Source: Firmicutes bacterium HGW-Firmicutes-16 (GTDB lineage: Bacteria > Bacillota > Clostridia > Oscillospirales > Oscillospiraceae). Taken from it: 64,000 nt of DNA. The notes beneath the pieces were generated by a model that was given only the letters and a program-made list of their open reading frames with translations, was not told where the DNA came from and did no database searches. The translations under genes were made by a program, and so were the position numbers. Below are positions 38,809-48,409 of the stretch, piece by piece (position 1 is the stretch's first letter; each line of letters starts with the position of its first letter). The stretch lies in assembly GCA_002841545.1 (NCBI GenBank), contig PGZZ01000001.1:1-64000 (forward strand). The letters are read 5' to 3'.

Positions 38809-39900
38809 TTGGAAATCGGTGACCGTAAGAAAAAAATACTGACAGCCGTAATTGACGAATACATTGCGACCGCTGAACCCGTCGGTTCAAAGTCGATTGT
38901 TGAGTCAGGCGTTCTCGATCTGAGCAGCGCGACGATTCGCAACGAAATGGCGGAGCTCACGGCAATGGGTTTCCTCGAACAGCCCCACACTTCTGCGGGG
39001 CGTATTCCCTCGCCCCAGGGCTATCGGCTCTACGTCAACGAGCTTATGGAGCGCCAGCGCCTTTCGATTGATGAAGCCGACGCCATAAACGACAGCCTGA
39101 GCCAAAAAATGAAGCAGCTCGACAAGATGATGAGTGACGTAGGCAAGCTGGCTTCCTCGATGACACATTACCCCGCCGTTGCCTTGGCAGCGCCTGTAGC
39201 ATCGACAATAAAACGCTTTGACCTCATATATGTCGACTTCAACACCTTCATAGCAGTCGCAATGCTTTCAAACGACTCGGTGCATAACAAACTCATTCAT
39301 CTGCCTTTTTCGGTAGATCAGGGCATGATAGTGCGTCTTGCCTCCGTGTTCAACACAAACTTCGTCGGCATTCAAGAAGAGAAGATAACACCGACACTGA
39401 TAGGCTCCGCGGAACGCGCCTGCGGTGACACGATGGGGCTTGTTTCCGTCATTGCTGCCTTTGCGATCGATACGCTTGGAAAGGCGAAAGAGGGTCAGTC
39501 CTATGTCACCGGAGAAACGCACCTGCTGCGTCTGCCTGAGTTTCGTGATCCCGACAAAGCTCGCGAGGTTATGAGCTATCTTTCCGACAGCGAGCATCTT
39601 CTGGGACTGCCGAACGATGGCTCGGACGACGATATTCAGGTTATTATCGGTCCAGAAAACGTCGCAAAGGAACTGAAAGATTCGTCAGTCGTTATTGCCC
39701 GTTACAACGCGGGAGACAACATGAAAGGTATAATCGGCATTGTCGGTCCAACGCGCATGGACTATTCCGGTGTTGCCGCAAAACTCCGCTATATCGCTGA
39801 AGGTTTAAGCCATGTTCTGGCCATGCCTGAGGCTCCGCGAGGCTTTGAGAAGTTACAGATAAAGGAGATGAACACAAATGGGCATAAAGAAGACGTCTGA
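38809..39900 (+). CDS. hrcA: Heat-inducible transcription repressor HrcA
   Basis: HrcA is a winged-helix repressor that binds CIRCE and needs GroEL to stay active. The 363-residue product has the N-terminal HTH (TAEPVGSKSIVE, SSATIRNEMAELTAMGFLEQPHTSAGRIPS) followed by a GAF-like dimerisation domain and the C-terminal VGPTRMDYSGVAAKL. The TTG start follows GAGGGGGGAGC. Its 3' end overlaps grpE by 23 bases. The gene lies directly behind its own CIRCE site. Confidence 0.97.
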   Translation: MEIGDRKKKILTAVIDEYIATAEPVGSKSIVESGVLDLSSATIRNEMAELTAMGFLEQPHTSAGRIPSPQGYRLYVNELMERQRLSIDEADAINDSLSQKMKQLDKMMSDVGKLASSMTHYPAVALAAPVASTIKRFDLIYVDFNTFIAVAMLSNDSVHNKLIHLPFSVDQGMIVRLASVFNTNFVGIQEEKITPTLIGSAERACGDTMGLVSVIAAFAIDTLGKAKEGQSYVTGETHLLRLPEFRDPDKAREVMSYLSDSEHLLGLPNDGSDDDIQVIIGPENVAKELKDSSVVIARYNAGDNMKGIIGIVGPTRMDYSGVAAKLRYIAEGLSHVLAMPEAPRGFEKLQIKEMNTNGHKEDV

Positions 39901-40462
39901 TTCGAAAGAAGAAAAAGACGGAACAACAGCGGAAAAAGCTTTCGAAACAAGCGAAATAAACGAAAAAACCGAAGAAACAAAATCCGATAAAAAAACGGAT
40001 AAGATAAAGGACAGAATGTCCGAAGAGCTGAAAAAGGCGCAGGAAGAGCTTTCCTCCGAAAAGGAAAAATACCTCCGGATGCTCGCCGAATACGATAACT
40101 TCCGCAAGCGCAGCCAGAAAGAGCGCGAAAGCACATATTCTGATGTACGCGCAGATACGGTTACAAGGTTCCTTCCCGTTTACGACAACCTTGAGCGCGC
40201 GCTCAAAACGGAAACTGCGGACGAGGCCTATCGACGCGGTGTCGAAATGACACTCACTCAGTTCAAGGAGACTATCGAAAAGCTCGGCGTATCCGAAATC
40301 GAGGCGGGCTCCGGCACCAAGTTCGACCCTGAAATCCACAACGCCGTGATGCACGTCGAGGACGAAAACTTTGGTGAGGGCATCATTACGGAGGAATTTC
40401 AGAAGGGCTTTAAGCTGGGCGACAAGGTTATACGCTGCAGTATAGTTAAAGTCGCAAATTAA
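39878..40462 (+). CDS. grpE: Nucleotide exchange factor GrpE
   Basis: GrpE releases ADP from DnaK. The 194-residue product has a highly charged Lys/Glu-rich N-terminal arm (about 1-60), a long helix (about 45-110) and the C-terminal beta domain with the family ending (NAVMHVEDENFGEGIITEEFQKGF). AAAGGAG inside the hrcA end precedes the ATG at 39878, so hrcA and grpE overlap and are probably coupled. Confidence 0.96.
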   Translation: MGIKKTSDSKEEKDGTTAEKAFETSEINEKTEETKSDKKTDKIKDRMSEELKKAQEELSSEKEKYLRMLAEYDNFRKRSQKERESTYSDVRADTVTRFLPVYDNLERALKTETADEAYRRGVEMTLTQFKETIEKLGVSEIEAGSGTKFDPEIHNAVMHVEDENFGEGIITEEFQKGFKLGDKVIRCSIVKVAN

Positions 40463-40492
40463 ATGCTGATAAGAGAGAAAATCTCTCATTAG

Positions 40493-42421
<1,929 letters not shown>

Positions 42422-42436
42422 GATGGTTTTAGCTTA

Positions 42437-42480
42437 CTCAAGGGCGCACTTATGTGCGCCCTTGAGCCGACAACTTTTTT
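42437..42480 (+). terminator. Hairpin between dnaK and dnaJ
   Basis: A perfect 13-bp stem (arms 42437-42449 and 42454-42466, CTCAAGGGCGCAC) with a 4-base loop is followed, after about 8 bases, by TTTTTT. The distance to the U-tract suggests partial termination or mRNA protection, which would lower dnaJ relative to dnaK. Confidence 0.6.
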
Positions 42481-42560
42481 GATGGGCTGGCAGAGGTCGG
42501 GAAGTCCGTTTTATGGGATTTTCTAAAACTCTGACCATTTTATGAAAAGGATACTTATTT

Positions 42561-43664
42561 ATGGCAGATAAAAGGGATTATTACGAGGTTCTGGGGCTTA
42601 AAAAAGAAGCCCAGGACAGCGATATTAAAAAAGCATACCGAACACTTGCAAAAGAAAATCATCCGGATTTGAACCCGGGCGACGCTCATGCGGAAGCCCG
42701 CTTCAAGGAAATTGCCGAAGCCTATGCGGTTTTATCCGATCCAGAAAAAAAATCTAAGTACGACCAGTACGGGCATGCTGCCTTCGACCCCTCAATGGGT
42801 GGCACGGGCTTTGATTTTGGTGACATTTTCGGCGACCTGTTCGGCGGAATGTTCGGCGGCGGAAGACAGCGGGCGCAAAACGGGCCGATGCAAGGCGAGA
42901 GCATCCGCACCGGCATAACCATCACCTTTGAGGAGGCCGCTTTCGGCTGCGAAAAGGAACTCAGCATCGCGCGCATCGAGGAGTGTTCGGACTGTAAGGG
43001 TACGGGCTGCGCCTCAGGAACGACCGCCGAGATCTGCCCCGATTGCAAGGGTCGCGGTGTAGTTCAGCAGCAGCAGCGCACCCCCTTCGGAATGATTTCG
43101 ACATCTTCCACCTGCCCGCATTGCAGAGGCACAGGCAAAATTATCCATCACCCCTGCGAGACCTGCCGCGGTAACGGTTCAGTCCGAAAGCAACGCAAGG
43201 TTTCTGCCAACATCCCCGCCGGCATAGATGACGGGCAGACCATCGTTTTGCGCGGACTCGGCAGCGCAGGTAAAAACAACGGACCAATGGGTGACCTGCT
43301 TGTAACTGTCGGAGTAAGACCACATCCGCAATTCAGGCGCGACGGAACCTCAGTACTGTTTACCCAGCCAATATCCTTTGTACAGGCGGCGCTTGGCGCA
43401 GAGCTTGAGATACCGACGCTCGACGGGAAGATTAAATACTCCATCCCCGAAGGCACTCAAACCGGCACAGTTTTCCGTCTCAAGGAGCTTGGCATACCCT
43501 TTATCCGCGGAAAAGGTCGCGGCGATGAATTCGTTACGGTTAAGGTTGTAACGCCCGAAAATCTGGGCGAGGCTCAAAAACAGCTTCTCCGTGAGTTCGC
43601 GAGAGCCACGGGCGATAACTACTCACCTGCCGAAGGCGCTTCAAAAAAGAAACATAAAAAATAA
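42561..43664 (+). CDS. dnaJ: Chaperone DnaJ
   Basis: DnaJ delivers clients to DnaK and triggers its ATPase. The 367-residue product has the J domain with HPD at residues 34-36, a Gly/Phe-rich linker (about 75-105) and the zinc domain with four CxxCxGxG repeats (CSDCKGTG, CPDCKGRG, CPHCRGTG, CETCRGNG). The client-binding C-terminal domains follow. AAAGGA precedes the ATG. A promoter of its own is not visible, so it is probably read from the hrcA promoter through the dnaK hairpin. Confidence 0.97.
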   Translation: MADKRDYYEVLGLKKEAQDSDIKKAYRTLAKENHPDLNPGDAHAEARFKEIAEAYAVLSDPEKKSKYDQYGHAAFDPSMGGTGFDFGDIFGDLFGGMFGGGRQRAQNGPMQGESIRTGITITFEEAAFGCEKELSIARIEECSDCKGTGCASGTTAEICPDCKGRGVVQQQQRTPFGMISTSSTCPHCRGTGKIIHHPCETCRGNGSVRKQRKVSANIPAGIDDGQTIVLRGLGSAGKNNGPMGDLLVTVGVRPHPQFRRDGTSVLFTQPISFVQAALGAELEIPTLDGKIKYSIPEGTQTGTVFRLKELGIPFIRGKGRGDEFVTVKVVTPENLGEAQKQLLREFARATGDNYSPAEGASKKKHKK

Positions 43665-43670
43665 CGTGAA

Positions 43671-43710
43671 AAGCTTCCCTCCACGATTGTGAAGGGAAGT
43701 TTTGTTTTTT
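43671..43710 (+). terminator. Terminator after dnaJ
   Basis: A stem (CTTCCCT with AGGGAAG, extended by flanking A/T pairs) is followed by TTTTGTTTTTT. The U-tract ends at the stop codon of the convergent small gene. Confidence 0.75.
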
Positions 43711-43888
43711 ATTGTCTGCGGAGAGAACGTCTCGCCTGTCTTTCGTCAGGCTTTCCAGCCTTTTGCTTTTCTCTTTCGCAGTAGGGTGGATGCTTCTTAT
43801 GCTCCGCGTGATAGCTGCGGCACTCATCGCATTTTCCGTGACGCGGGCAGTTCTTTTTCGGGCAGGGGCAATCCTTTTTCTCCTCCAT
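43709..43888 (-). CDS. Small Cys/His-rich protein, 59 residues
   Basis: The product begins MEEKKDCPCPKKNCPRHGKC and has six Cys (7, 9, 14, 20, 23, 37) and four His (17, 27, 30, 33) in its first 40 residues, then an Arg/Lys-rich tail. The spacing suggests a small metal-binding knuckle. I recall similar short Cys-rich proteins annotated as hypothetical in Clostridia, but no function is established. The ATG is four bases after the stop of the CNNM gene 43892-45157, so it is probably the last gene of that operon and translationally coupled. The ribosome site (GAAAAGAAG) is weak. Base use resembles the neighbours. Confidence 0.78.
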   Translation of the reverse strand: MEEKKDCPCPKKNCPRHGKCDECRSYHAEHKKHPPYCEREKQKAGKPDERQARRSLRRQ

Positions 43889-43891
43889 GGA

Positions 43892-45157
43892 CTACTTCTT
43901 TTCAATATGGAGCAGCACTTTTTCCACTCGCTGACCATAGACTTCAAGAACCGTTATCGTGAGATTCTCGAAGCTGAAGCTTTCCCCTATCTCGGGGAAG
44001 CGTCCGAAGTTCTCGATTGTCCAGCCACCGACAGTCGCGCTGTCCGTATCAAAGCTGTCCTCGCTCCGGTCGATCATTTCGAGAAAATCCGAAATGTTCA
44101 TGTCGCCGTCAAGCTCAAAGAGGTTCCCCTCGCGCTCAACGACCTCGGGCTGAACTTCATCTGTTTCGTCCCATATATCGCCGACCAACTCCTCAAGAAC
44201 GTCTTCCATCGAAACGACGCCCATTGAACCGCCGTATTCATCTGTTACTATTGCAAGGTGTGTTCTGCTTTTACGCATCTCGGCAAGGACGGTGGGTAGC
44301 TTTACAGTCTTATATACATAGCAGGGCTTAATGAGAAGCGGTCTTAGGTTTATCTCATCAGTGCTCGTAATCGCCTTGAAAAAGTGGTTGAGATAAAGAA
44401 TGCCGATAATGTTGTCAATACTGTCCTCGTAAACGGGCAGACGAGAGTAGGGCGATTTGTCAATTATCTGAAATATCACAGCCCAGTCGTCGTCGATATC
44501 AATTGAGAGCATATCGACTCTGCTCGTCATGACCTCGCTAGCGGAAATCTCCGAAAAATCGAGCGCCGCCTGCAAAAGTTCGCTCCTGTCCTCATCGATG
44601 ACGCCCTCGTCCTCAACTGTTTCGATGATTGAGAACAGCTCCTCAACGGCGGCCTCCTGCTCGTCGGCAGGCTTTTCGCCCTTAAGCGGCTTCATGATAA
44701 GGTGTATAAGCGATACCACGAGGAAAACTATCGGTTTCAGGACTATCATCAGTCCCCGAACAATGTAAGCGTTGTCGATAGCGGTATTGTTCGCGTTTTT
44801 CTTTGCGACGATCTTGGGGATAGTTTCGCCGAAAATAATTATCAGAACAGTTAACAAAATCGTTCCGAGCGTTGTCGCAAGGGCGGTGTTTCCGTTTGCC
44901 GCAATCTCCATGGCCATAATGGAAACGATCGAAGACGCACCGATGTTGACAAGGTCGTTCAAAATCAGAACACTGGAAAGCATATCATCGTAACGGTCAT
45001 AAATCTTGCAGGCAAGCTTGGCCGCCTTGTTGCCATTTTCGCCAATGCTCTCAAGCCTCATCCTGTTTGCGGAGGAAAAGGCCATCTCCGCGCTGGAAGT
45101 AAAAGCGGAGAGCATGATGAAAACTACGACAACCACATAATAATAGGGAGATGTCAT
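43892..45157 (-). CDS. CNNM/CorC-family membrane protein (DUF21-CBS-HlyC), second copy
   Basis: The 421-residue protein has an N-terminal DUF21/CNNM membrane domain with about four helices (about 1-150). A CBS pair follows at about 195-335 (VMTSRVDMLSIDID, LAIVTDEYGGSMGVVSMEDVLEELVGDI), then a C-terminal CorC/HlyC domain. Family members are linked to magnesium or cobalt efflux; the older label hemolysin is not well supported. GGAGGGAC precedes the ATG, which overlaps the stop of the upstream paralogue in ATGA. With its neighbour it forms a tandem pair that may work as a heterodimer. Confidence 0.9.
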   Translation of the reverse strand: MTSPYYYVVVVVFIMLSAFTSSAEMAFSSANRMRLESIGENGNKAAKLACKIYDRYDDMLSSVLILNDLVNIGASSIVSIMAMEIAANGNTALATTLGTILLTVLIIIFGETIPKIVAKKNANNTAIDNAYIVRGLMIVLKPIVFLVVSLIHLIMKPLKGEKPADEQEAAVEELFSIIETVEDEGVIDEDRSELLQAALDFSEISASEVMTSRVDMLSIDIDDDWAVIFQIIDKSPYSRLPVYEDSIDNIIGILYLNHFFKAITSTDEINLRPLLIKPCYVYKTVKLPTVLAEMRKSRTHLAIVTDEYGGSMGVVSMEDVLEELVGDIWDETDEVQPEVVEREGNLFELDGDMNISDFLEMIDRSEDSFDTDSATVGGWTIENFGRFPEIGESFSFENLTITVLEVYGQRVEKVLLHIEKK

Positions 45158-46437
45158 CTGCCCGTCCCTCCTTCATCATCGTTCTTGGGAGGGAGCGTCA
45201 CATTCAGCTTGACTATCCTGTTTTGCTTCATTTCCTTCACAGTAACCAAAAGTCCATTATACTCAAAAAAGTCTCCCGCTGTGGGGATGCGGTCAAAGTG
45301 CTCAAAGACCCACTCGCCGAGTAGCTTATGTTCGAATTCATAATCTTTGGGGTCTTCGAAGTCTATAAGCTCAAAGCTCTCCTCAATCCCAAGCTCGGGG
45401 TCAAGATCATAGCTTCCGTCGGATAGGAGGACGCAGAACTCCTTAACCTCGTCGTCCTCGTCCCAGATATCGCCCACAAGCTCTTCGAGGATATCCTCAA
45501 CCGTAACGATACCGAGTGTTCCGCCGTAGTTATCGGTGACAATCGCCATGTTTAACCTTTTACGGCTCATTTCGGAAAGGAGCTCGTCTATCTTGGTGCT
45601 CTGATGAGCGAAATAAATATCGTCCAGAACGGATCTAACTTCAAGAGCATTGCCCTGCTTGATATAGGCCTTGATAAATCTGCGTATCTGCAGGACGCCG
45701 ATGATATTGTCAATGCTTCCCTCGTAGACGGGAAAACGGCTGTGTCTTGATGACTTGACATAAGCCAGTATCTCATTAAGCGGCGTTTCGATGTCGATTG
45801 CGGCAACGTCCACACGCGGGGTCACGATGCTCTCGACAGTCACGTCCGCGAACATGAGCGCCGAATGAACAAGGTCGCCTCTCTCGGCGTCCAAATCCCC
45901 GTCGTCCTTCATGTTTTCAATGATGTCATATAGCTCGTCCTCTGTGACGGTAACCTCTGGATCGCTCTTCGTCAGCCTTGCGACCGAGAGCCCGATTTTG
46001 GTCAAAACGTATGCTATCGGTGTGAAAATGAGCATAAAAAAGTTCAGGGAGGCGGCAAGCGAAAGCGAAAAGCGGCAGCTGTACTTCTTACCTATGCTCT
46101 TTGGGAGCATCTCCCCCACGAAGAAGAGAACAAGGGTCGTAATTATAGCGGAGATGGTAACTGCCGAAATGCCCCATCTTCTTGTAACAAGAACTGTAAC
46201 CAGCGCGGCGGTTACGATCTGCACAATATTCGTACCGATAAGTATGGTGGTGATTGCCTTATCAAAATGGTCGAGTATGTACATGGCTTTCTTCGCCCGA
46301 CGGTCGCCTCTGTCCAGTTCAGATTTGATCTTTATGCGGCTGACGGAGGCAAAAGCCGTTTCCGCCGTCGCGAAATATGAAGCTGCCAGAATCAGCAGCG
46401 CAATTATAGCCCAGGACAACCAACTGCCCTCATCCAT
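45154..46437 (-). CDS. CNNM/CorC-family membrane protein (DUF21-CBS-HlyC), first copy
   Basis: This 427-residue paralogue has the same layout: DUF21 membrane domain (about 5-160), CBS pair (VESIVTPRVDVAAIDIE, MAIVTDNYGGTLGIVTVEDILEELVGDI) and CorC/HlyC tail. It ends in an acidic/Gly stretch (KNDDEGGTGR). It is clearly diverged from the second copy, so the duplication is not recent. Ion transport or its regulation is inferred from the family only. GGAGTGAT precedes the ATG. Confidence 0.9.
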   Translation of the reverse strand: MDEGSWLSWAIIALLILAASYFATAETAFASVSRIKIKSELDRGDRRAKKAMYILDHFDKAITTILIGTNIVQIVTAALVTVLVTRRWGISAVTISAIITTLVLFFVGEMLPKSIGKKYSCRFSLSLAASLNFFMLIFTPIAYVLTKIGLSVARLTKSDPEVTVTEDELYDIIENMKDDGDLDAERGDLVHSALMFADVTVESIVTPRVDVAAIDIETPLNEILAYVKSSRHSRFPVYEGSIDNIIGVLQIRRFIKAYIKQGNALEVRSVLDDIYFAHQSTKIDELLSEMSRKRLNMAIVTDNYGGTLGIVTVEDILEELVGDIWDEDDEVKEFCVLLSDGSYDLDPELGIEESFELIDFEDPKDYEFEHKLLGEWVFEHFDRIPTAGDFFEYNGLLVTVKEMKQNRIVKLNVTLPPKNDDEGGTGR

Positions 46438-46624
46438 TTCGGATAATCACTCCTTAAAATCTCAGGTACCTTAATGCATATTTTTCAGTTAATTTTATCA
46501 CGGCTCATAAGGCAAGTCAATTGAGAGTTTCCGCCGAAAAGATGCTGTTTTTGGTCATATTACCGCAATATGCGTATATCTTAAATCAATAACGGCTGTT
46601 TTCGGGTATACATTCCGATAATGC

Positions 46625-46654
46625 TGAGCTCCTGAACATTTGTTCAGGAGCTCA
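46625..46654 (-). terminator. Hairpin after the alpha/beta hydrolase gene
   Basis: A perfect 13-bp stem (TGAGCTCCTGAAC with GTTCAGGAGCTCA) with loop ATTT lies 16 bases after the hydrolase stop. The U-tract is on the plus-strand side (GGCTTTTT), while the minus strand, where the gene lies, has only a weak one, so termination is uncertain. The rest of 46438-46669 holds nothing recognisable. Confidence 0.45.
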
Positions 46655-46669
46655 GGCTTTTTCTGCTCG

Positions 46670-47677
46670 TTATTTGAGCAGGAAAGCGTCGGCAATTTCT
46701 GCAATCCTATCCGCATTGTTTAGATAGATGAAGTGAGTACCGTCCAGTATTTCCAATTTTGTCTGTTTACCAATTCGCTCAAGATGCTTTTCCTGATACT
46801 CCTGTGGGGTGATACCCAGCTTTTTAAGCTCCGAATTTGAAACTTCATAGGTTTGTTTGGAAATTATCTTGAAGTACGGTATCGACTCGGGAAACGGAAA
46901 CTCCTTGGCTTGCTTAATAAATTCAGTTGAATTCAGCATCTGATCCAGAACATTGTCGTTCATCGAAAAGCCCGAAAACGCAAGCATGTCATTAATTTCT
47001 TTCTCCGTATATCCGAATGAAACAAGGCTTTTCCTGTTTGTTGCCAAAGGACCCAAAAGCGAAGTCAAACCAATAGCCTGCTGGAACTTCGCAATCGGAA
47101 GAACGTATTTCACAATCGCGGGCATTTCACCCTCAATTGCGCTTGATGTGCCGTCCAGCGAGATGATGCCGTCGATCTCAGAAGGATATTTCTCAGCATA
47201 GTATTCGCTGAATACGCTTGACACGGAATGCGGCATCAAAACATACGGAGCTTTGAAGCCCGCCTTATTAAGCGCTGTTCTTATCTCTTCAACATAGTTT
47301 TCGCAGCTGCGAGGTTTTGCCGTTTCGCTGCTGAAGCCAACGCCAAAATATTCGACACAGACGACTGTATATTCTTCGCTGAGCCTGCGCATCAAAGGCC
47401 CGAATTCGGCGGACGGAAGTGCCACGCCCATACCGGGCAGCAATACAATTGTTTTCTCTCCGCTACCAACTGAATAGACGTGCATTTGCCCGTCGTGGAC
47501 ATTGACAAGCTGTCCGTATGGTTCTATATGTTCCAGCTTTTCTTTGAAGTATGTAGCGTGCAGAGCAGCACCGATTATCATGCAAACAGCGATAACTGCG
47601 GCTATTATTCCCAAAATAATCATAACCTTTTTACCTCTTTTTGTTTTAGGTTTAGTTTTACTGTTTTTTGAAACCAT
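46670..47677 (-). CDS. Membrane-anchored alpha/beta hydrolase
   Basis: The 335-residue protein has a Lys-rich N-terminus, one membrane segment (VMIILGIIAAVIAVCMIIGAA, about 18-38) and an alpha/beta hydrolase domain. The oxyanion region is LLPGMG (HG-type block replaced by PG). The nucleophile elbow is MPHSVSS, where the Ser sits in an H-S-V-S context, a variant of GxSxG. The acid/His end is LDGTHFIYL. The catalytic domain should lie outside the membrane. It follows a winged-helix regulator by 12 bases, so the pair is probably co-regulated. The substrate is unknown. Confidence 0.82.
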   Translation of the reverse strand: MVSKNSKTKPKTKRGKKVMIILGIIAAVIAVCMIIGAALHATYFKEKLEHIEPYGQLVNVHDGQMHVYSVGSGEKTIVLLPGMGVALPSAEFGPLMRRLSEEYTVVCVEYFGVGFSSETAKPRSCENYVEEIRTALNKAGFKAPYVLMPHSVSSVFSEYYAEKYPSEIDGIISLDGTSSAIEGEMPAIVKYVLPIAKFQQAIGLTSLLGPLATNRKSLVSFGYTEKEINDMLAFSGFSMNDNVLDQMLNSTEFIKQAKEFPFPESIPYFKIISKQTYEVSNSELKKLGITPQEYQEKHLERIGKQTKLEILDGTHFIYLNNADRIAEIADAFLLK

Positions 47678-47689
47678 AGTTTTTTCCTC

Positions 47690-48181
47690 TTATTTATCAG
47701 TGGCAGGCGACGAGATGATTGAAATATCTCTGGGGATTCGTCCGATTGCTGTTTCAAGGCTGTATTTGATAAGAAGCTCCCGAAGCTCCAGCAAAAAGCT
47801 ATCAAACTCATTGTCGTCCATCATCATCACCGTATTGTTCAGAAAAATCTTATCCTTGCCCGGATCAGGATTTTCCCCGCTAAAATAGTCGTGGAACCTT
47901 GCATATCTGTTCATCAGAAAAGTTAAAGCATTTGAAGTGGCATTCTCGAGGGTATTGTGCTTTGTAATTTCTTCAACATTTAAGGCGAGTGTTCGCTCCA
48001 AGCTCCCCCTAATCTTTTTTTCAGATATGACGGTCAAAATGTTGTTGTCCAGCAGAATAGTGATATGGCGATAAATCGTAGTACGAGGAACATCACTGAT
48101 TTTTTCGCAAAGCTCCGTCGCTGTGAGGGTTTGGTTTACCGCAAGCGCCTGAATAATCCTAAGGCGAACAGGATTCAGCAT
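47690..48181 (-). CDS. ArsR-like winged-helix transcription regulator
   Basis: The 163-residue protein starts with a winged helix (MLNPVRLRIIQALAVNQTLT, then SDVPRTTIYRHITILLDNNIL, the recognition helix and wing). It continues in a mostly helical domain that might bind a ligand or partner. No arsenite-type Cys pair is seen. The ATG at 48181 has no good ribosome site. The frame stays open upstream to 48208 and encodes ITKDINEV, which fits the usual ArsR lead-in, and GGGGG lies 6 bases before an ATT at 48203-48205. A rare ATT start is therefore possible. It probably controls its own two-gene operon. Confidence 0.78.
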   Translation of the reverse strand: MLNPVRLRIIQALAVNQTLTATELCEKISDVPRTTIYRHITILLDNNILTVISEKKIRGSLERTLALNVEEITKHNTLENATSNALTFLMNRYARFHDYFSGENPDPGKDKIFLNNTVMMMDDNEFDSFLLELRELLIKYSLETAIGRIPRDISIISSPATDK

Positions 48182-48352
48182 GACTTCATTAATATCTTTC
48201 GTAATATTGCGCCCCCATTGATTTTATTTCTTATATTATTACCATTATTGGTATTAATCAAGCATAATATTAGAATATCTCAAAAATTGTTTTTTCAAAT
48301 CAATTTTGTTCAGTTATGAGCTAGTTTTGCGTTATATTCTGTTTTGAAGTAC

Positions 48353-48381
48353 TTTATATGGTTCTTTGATTGTGCTATACT
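48353..48381 (+). promoter_or_regulatory. Possible addB promoter
   Basis: TATACT (48376-48381) is preceded by a 17-base spacer and the weak -35 TTTATA (48353-48358), about 29 bases before the addB start. Confidence 0.45.
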
Positions 48382-48409
48382 TACCTCATCTTGTGAAAGG
48401 AGCGAAAGT

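Noticed and set aside
39692-40489. 265-codon Phe-rich open frame opposite hrcA/grpE
   Set aside because: It is the reverse reading of Lys/Glu-rich grpE; the apparent membrane character comes from complementing AAA and GAA codons.
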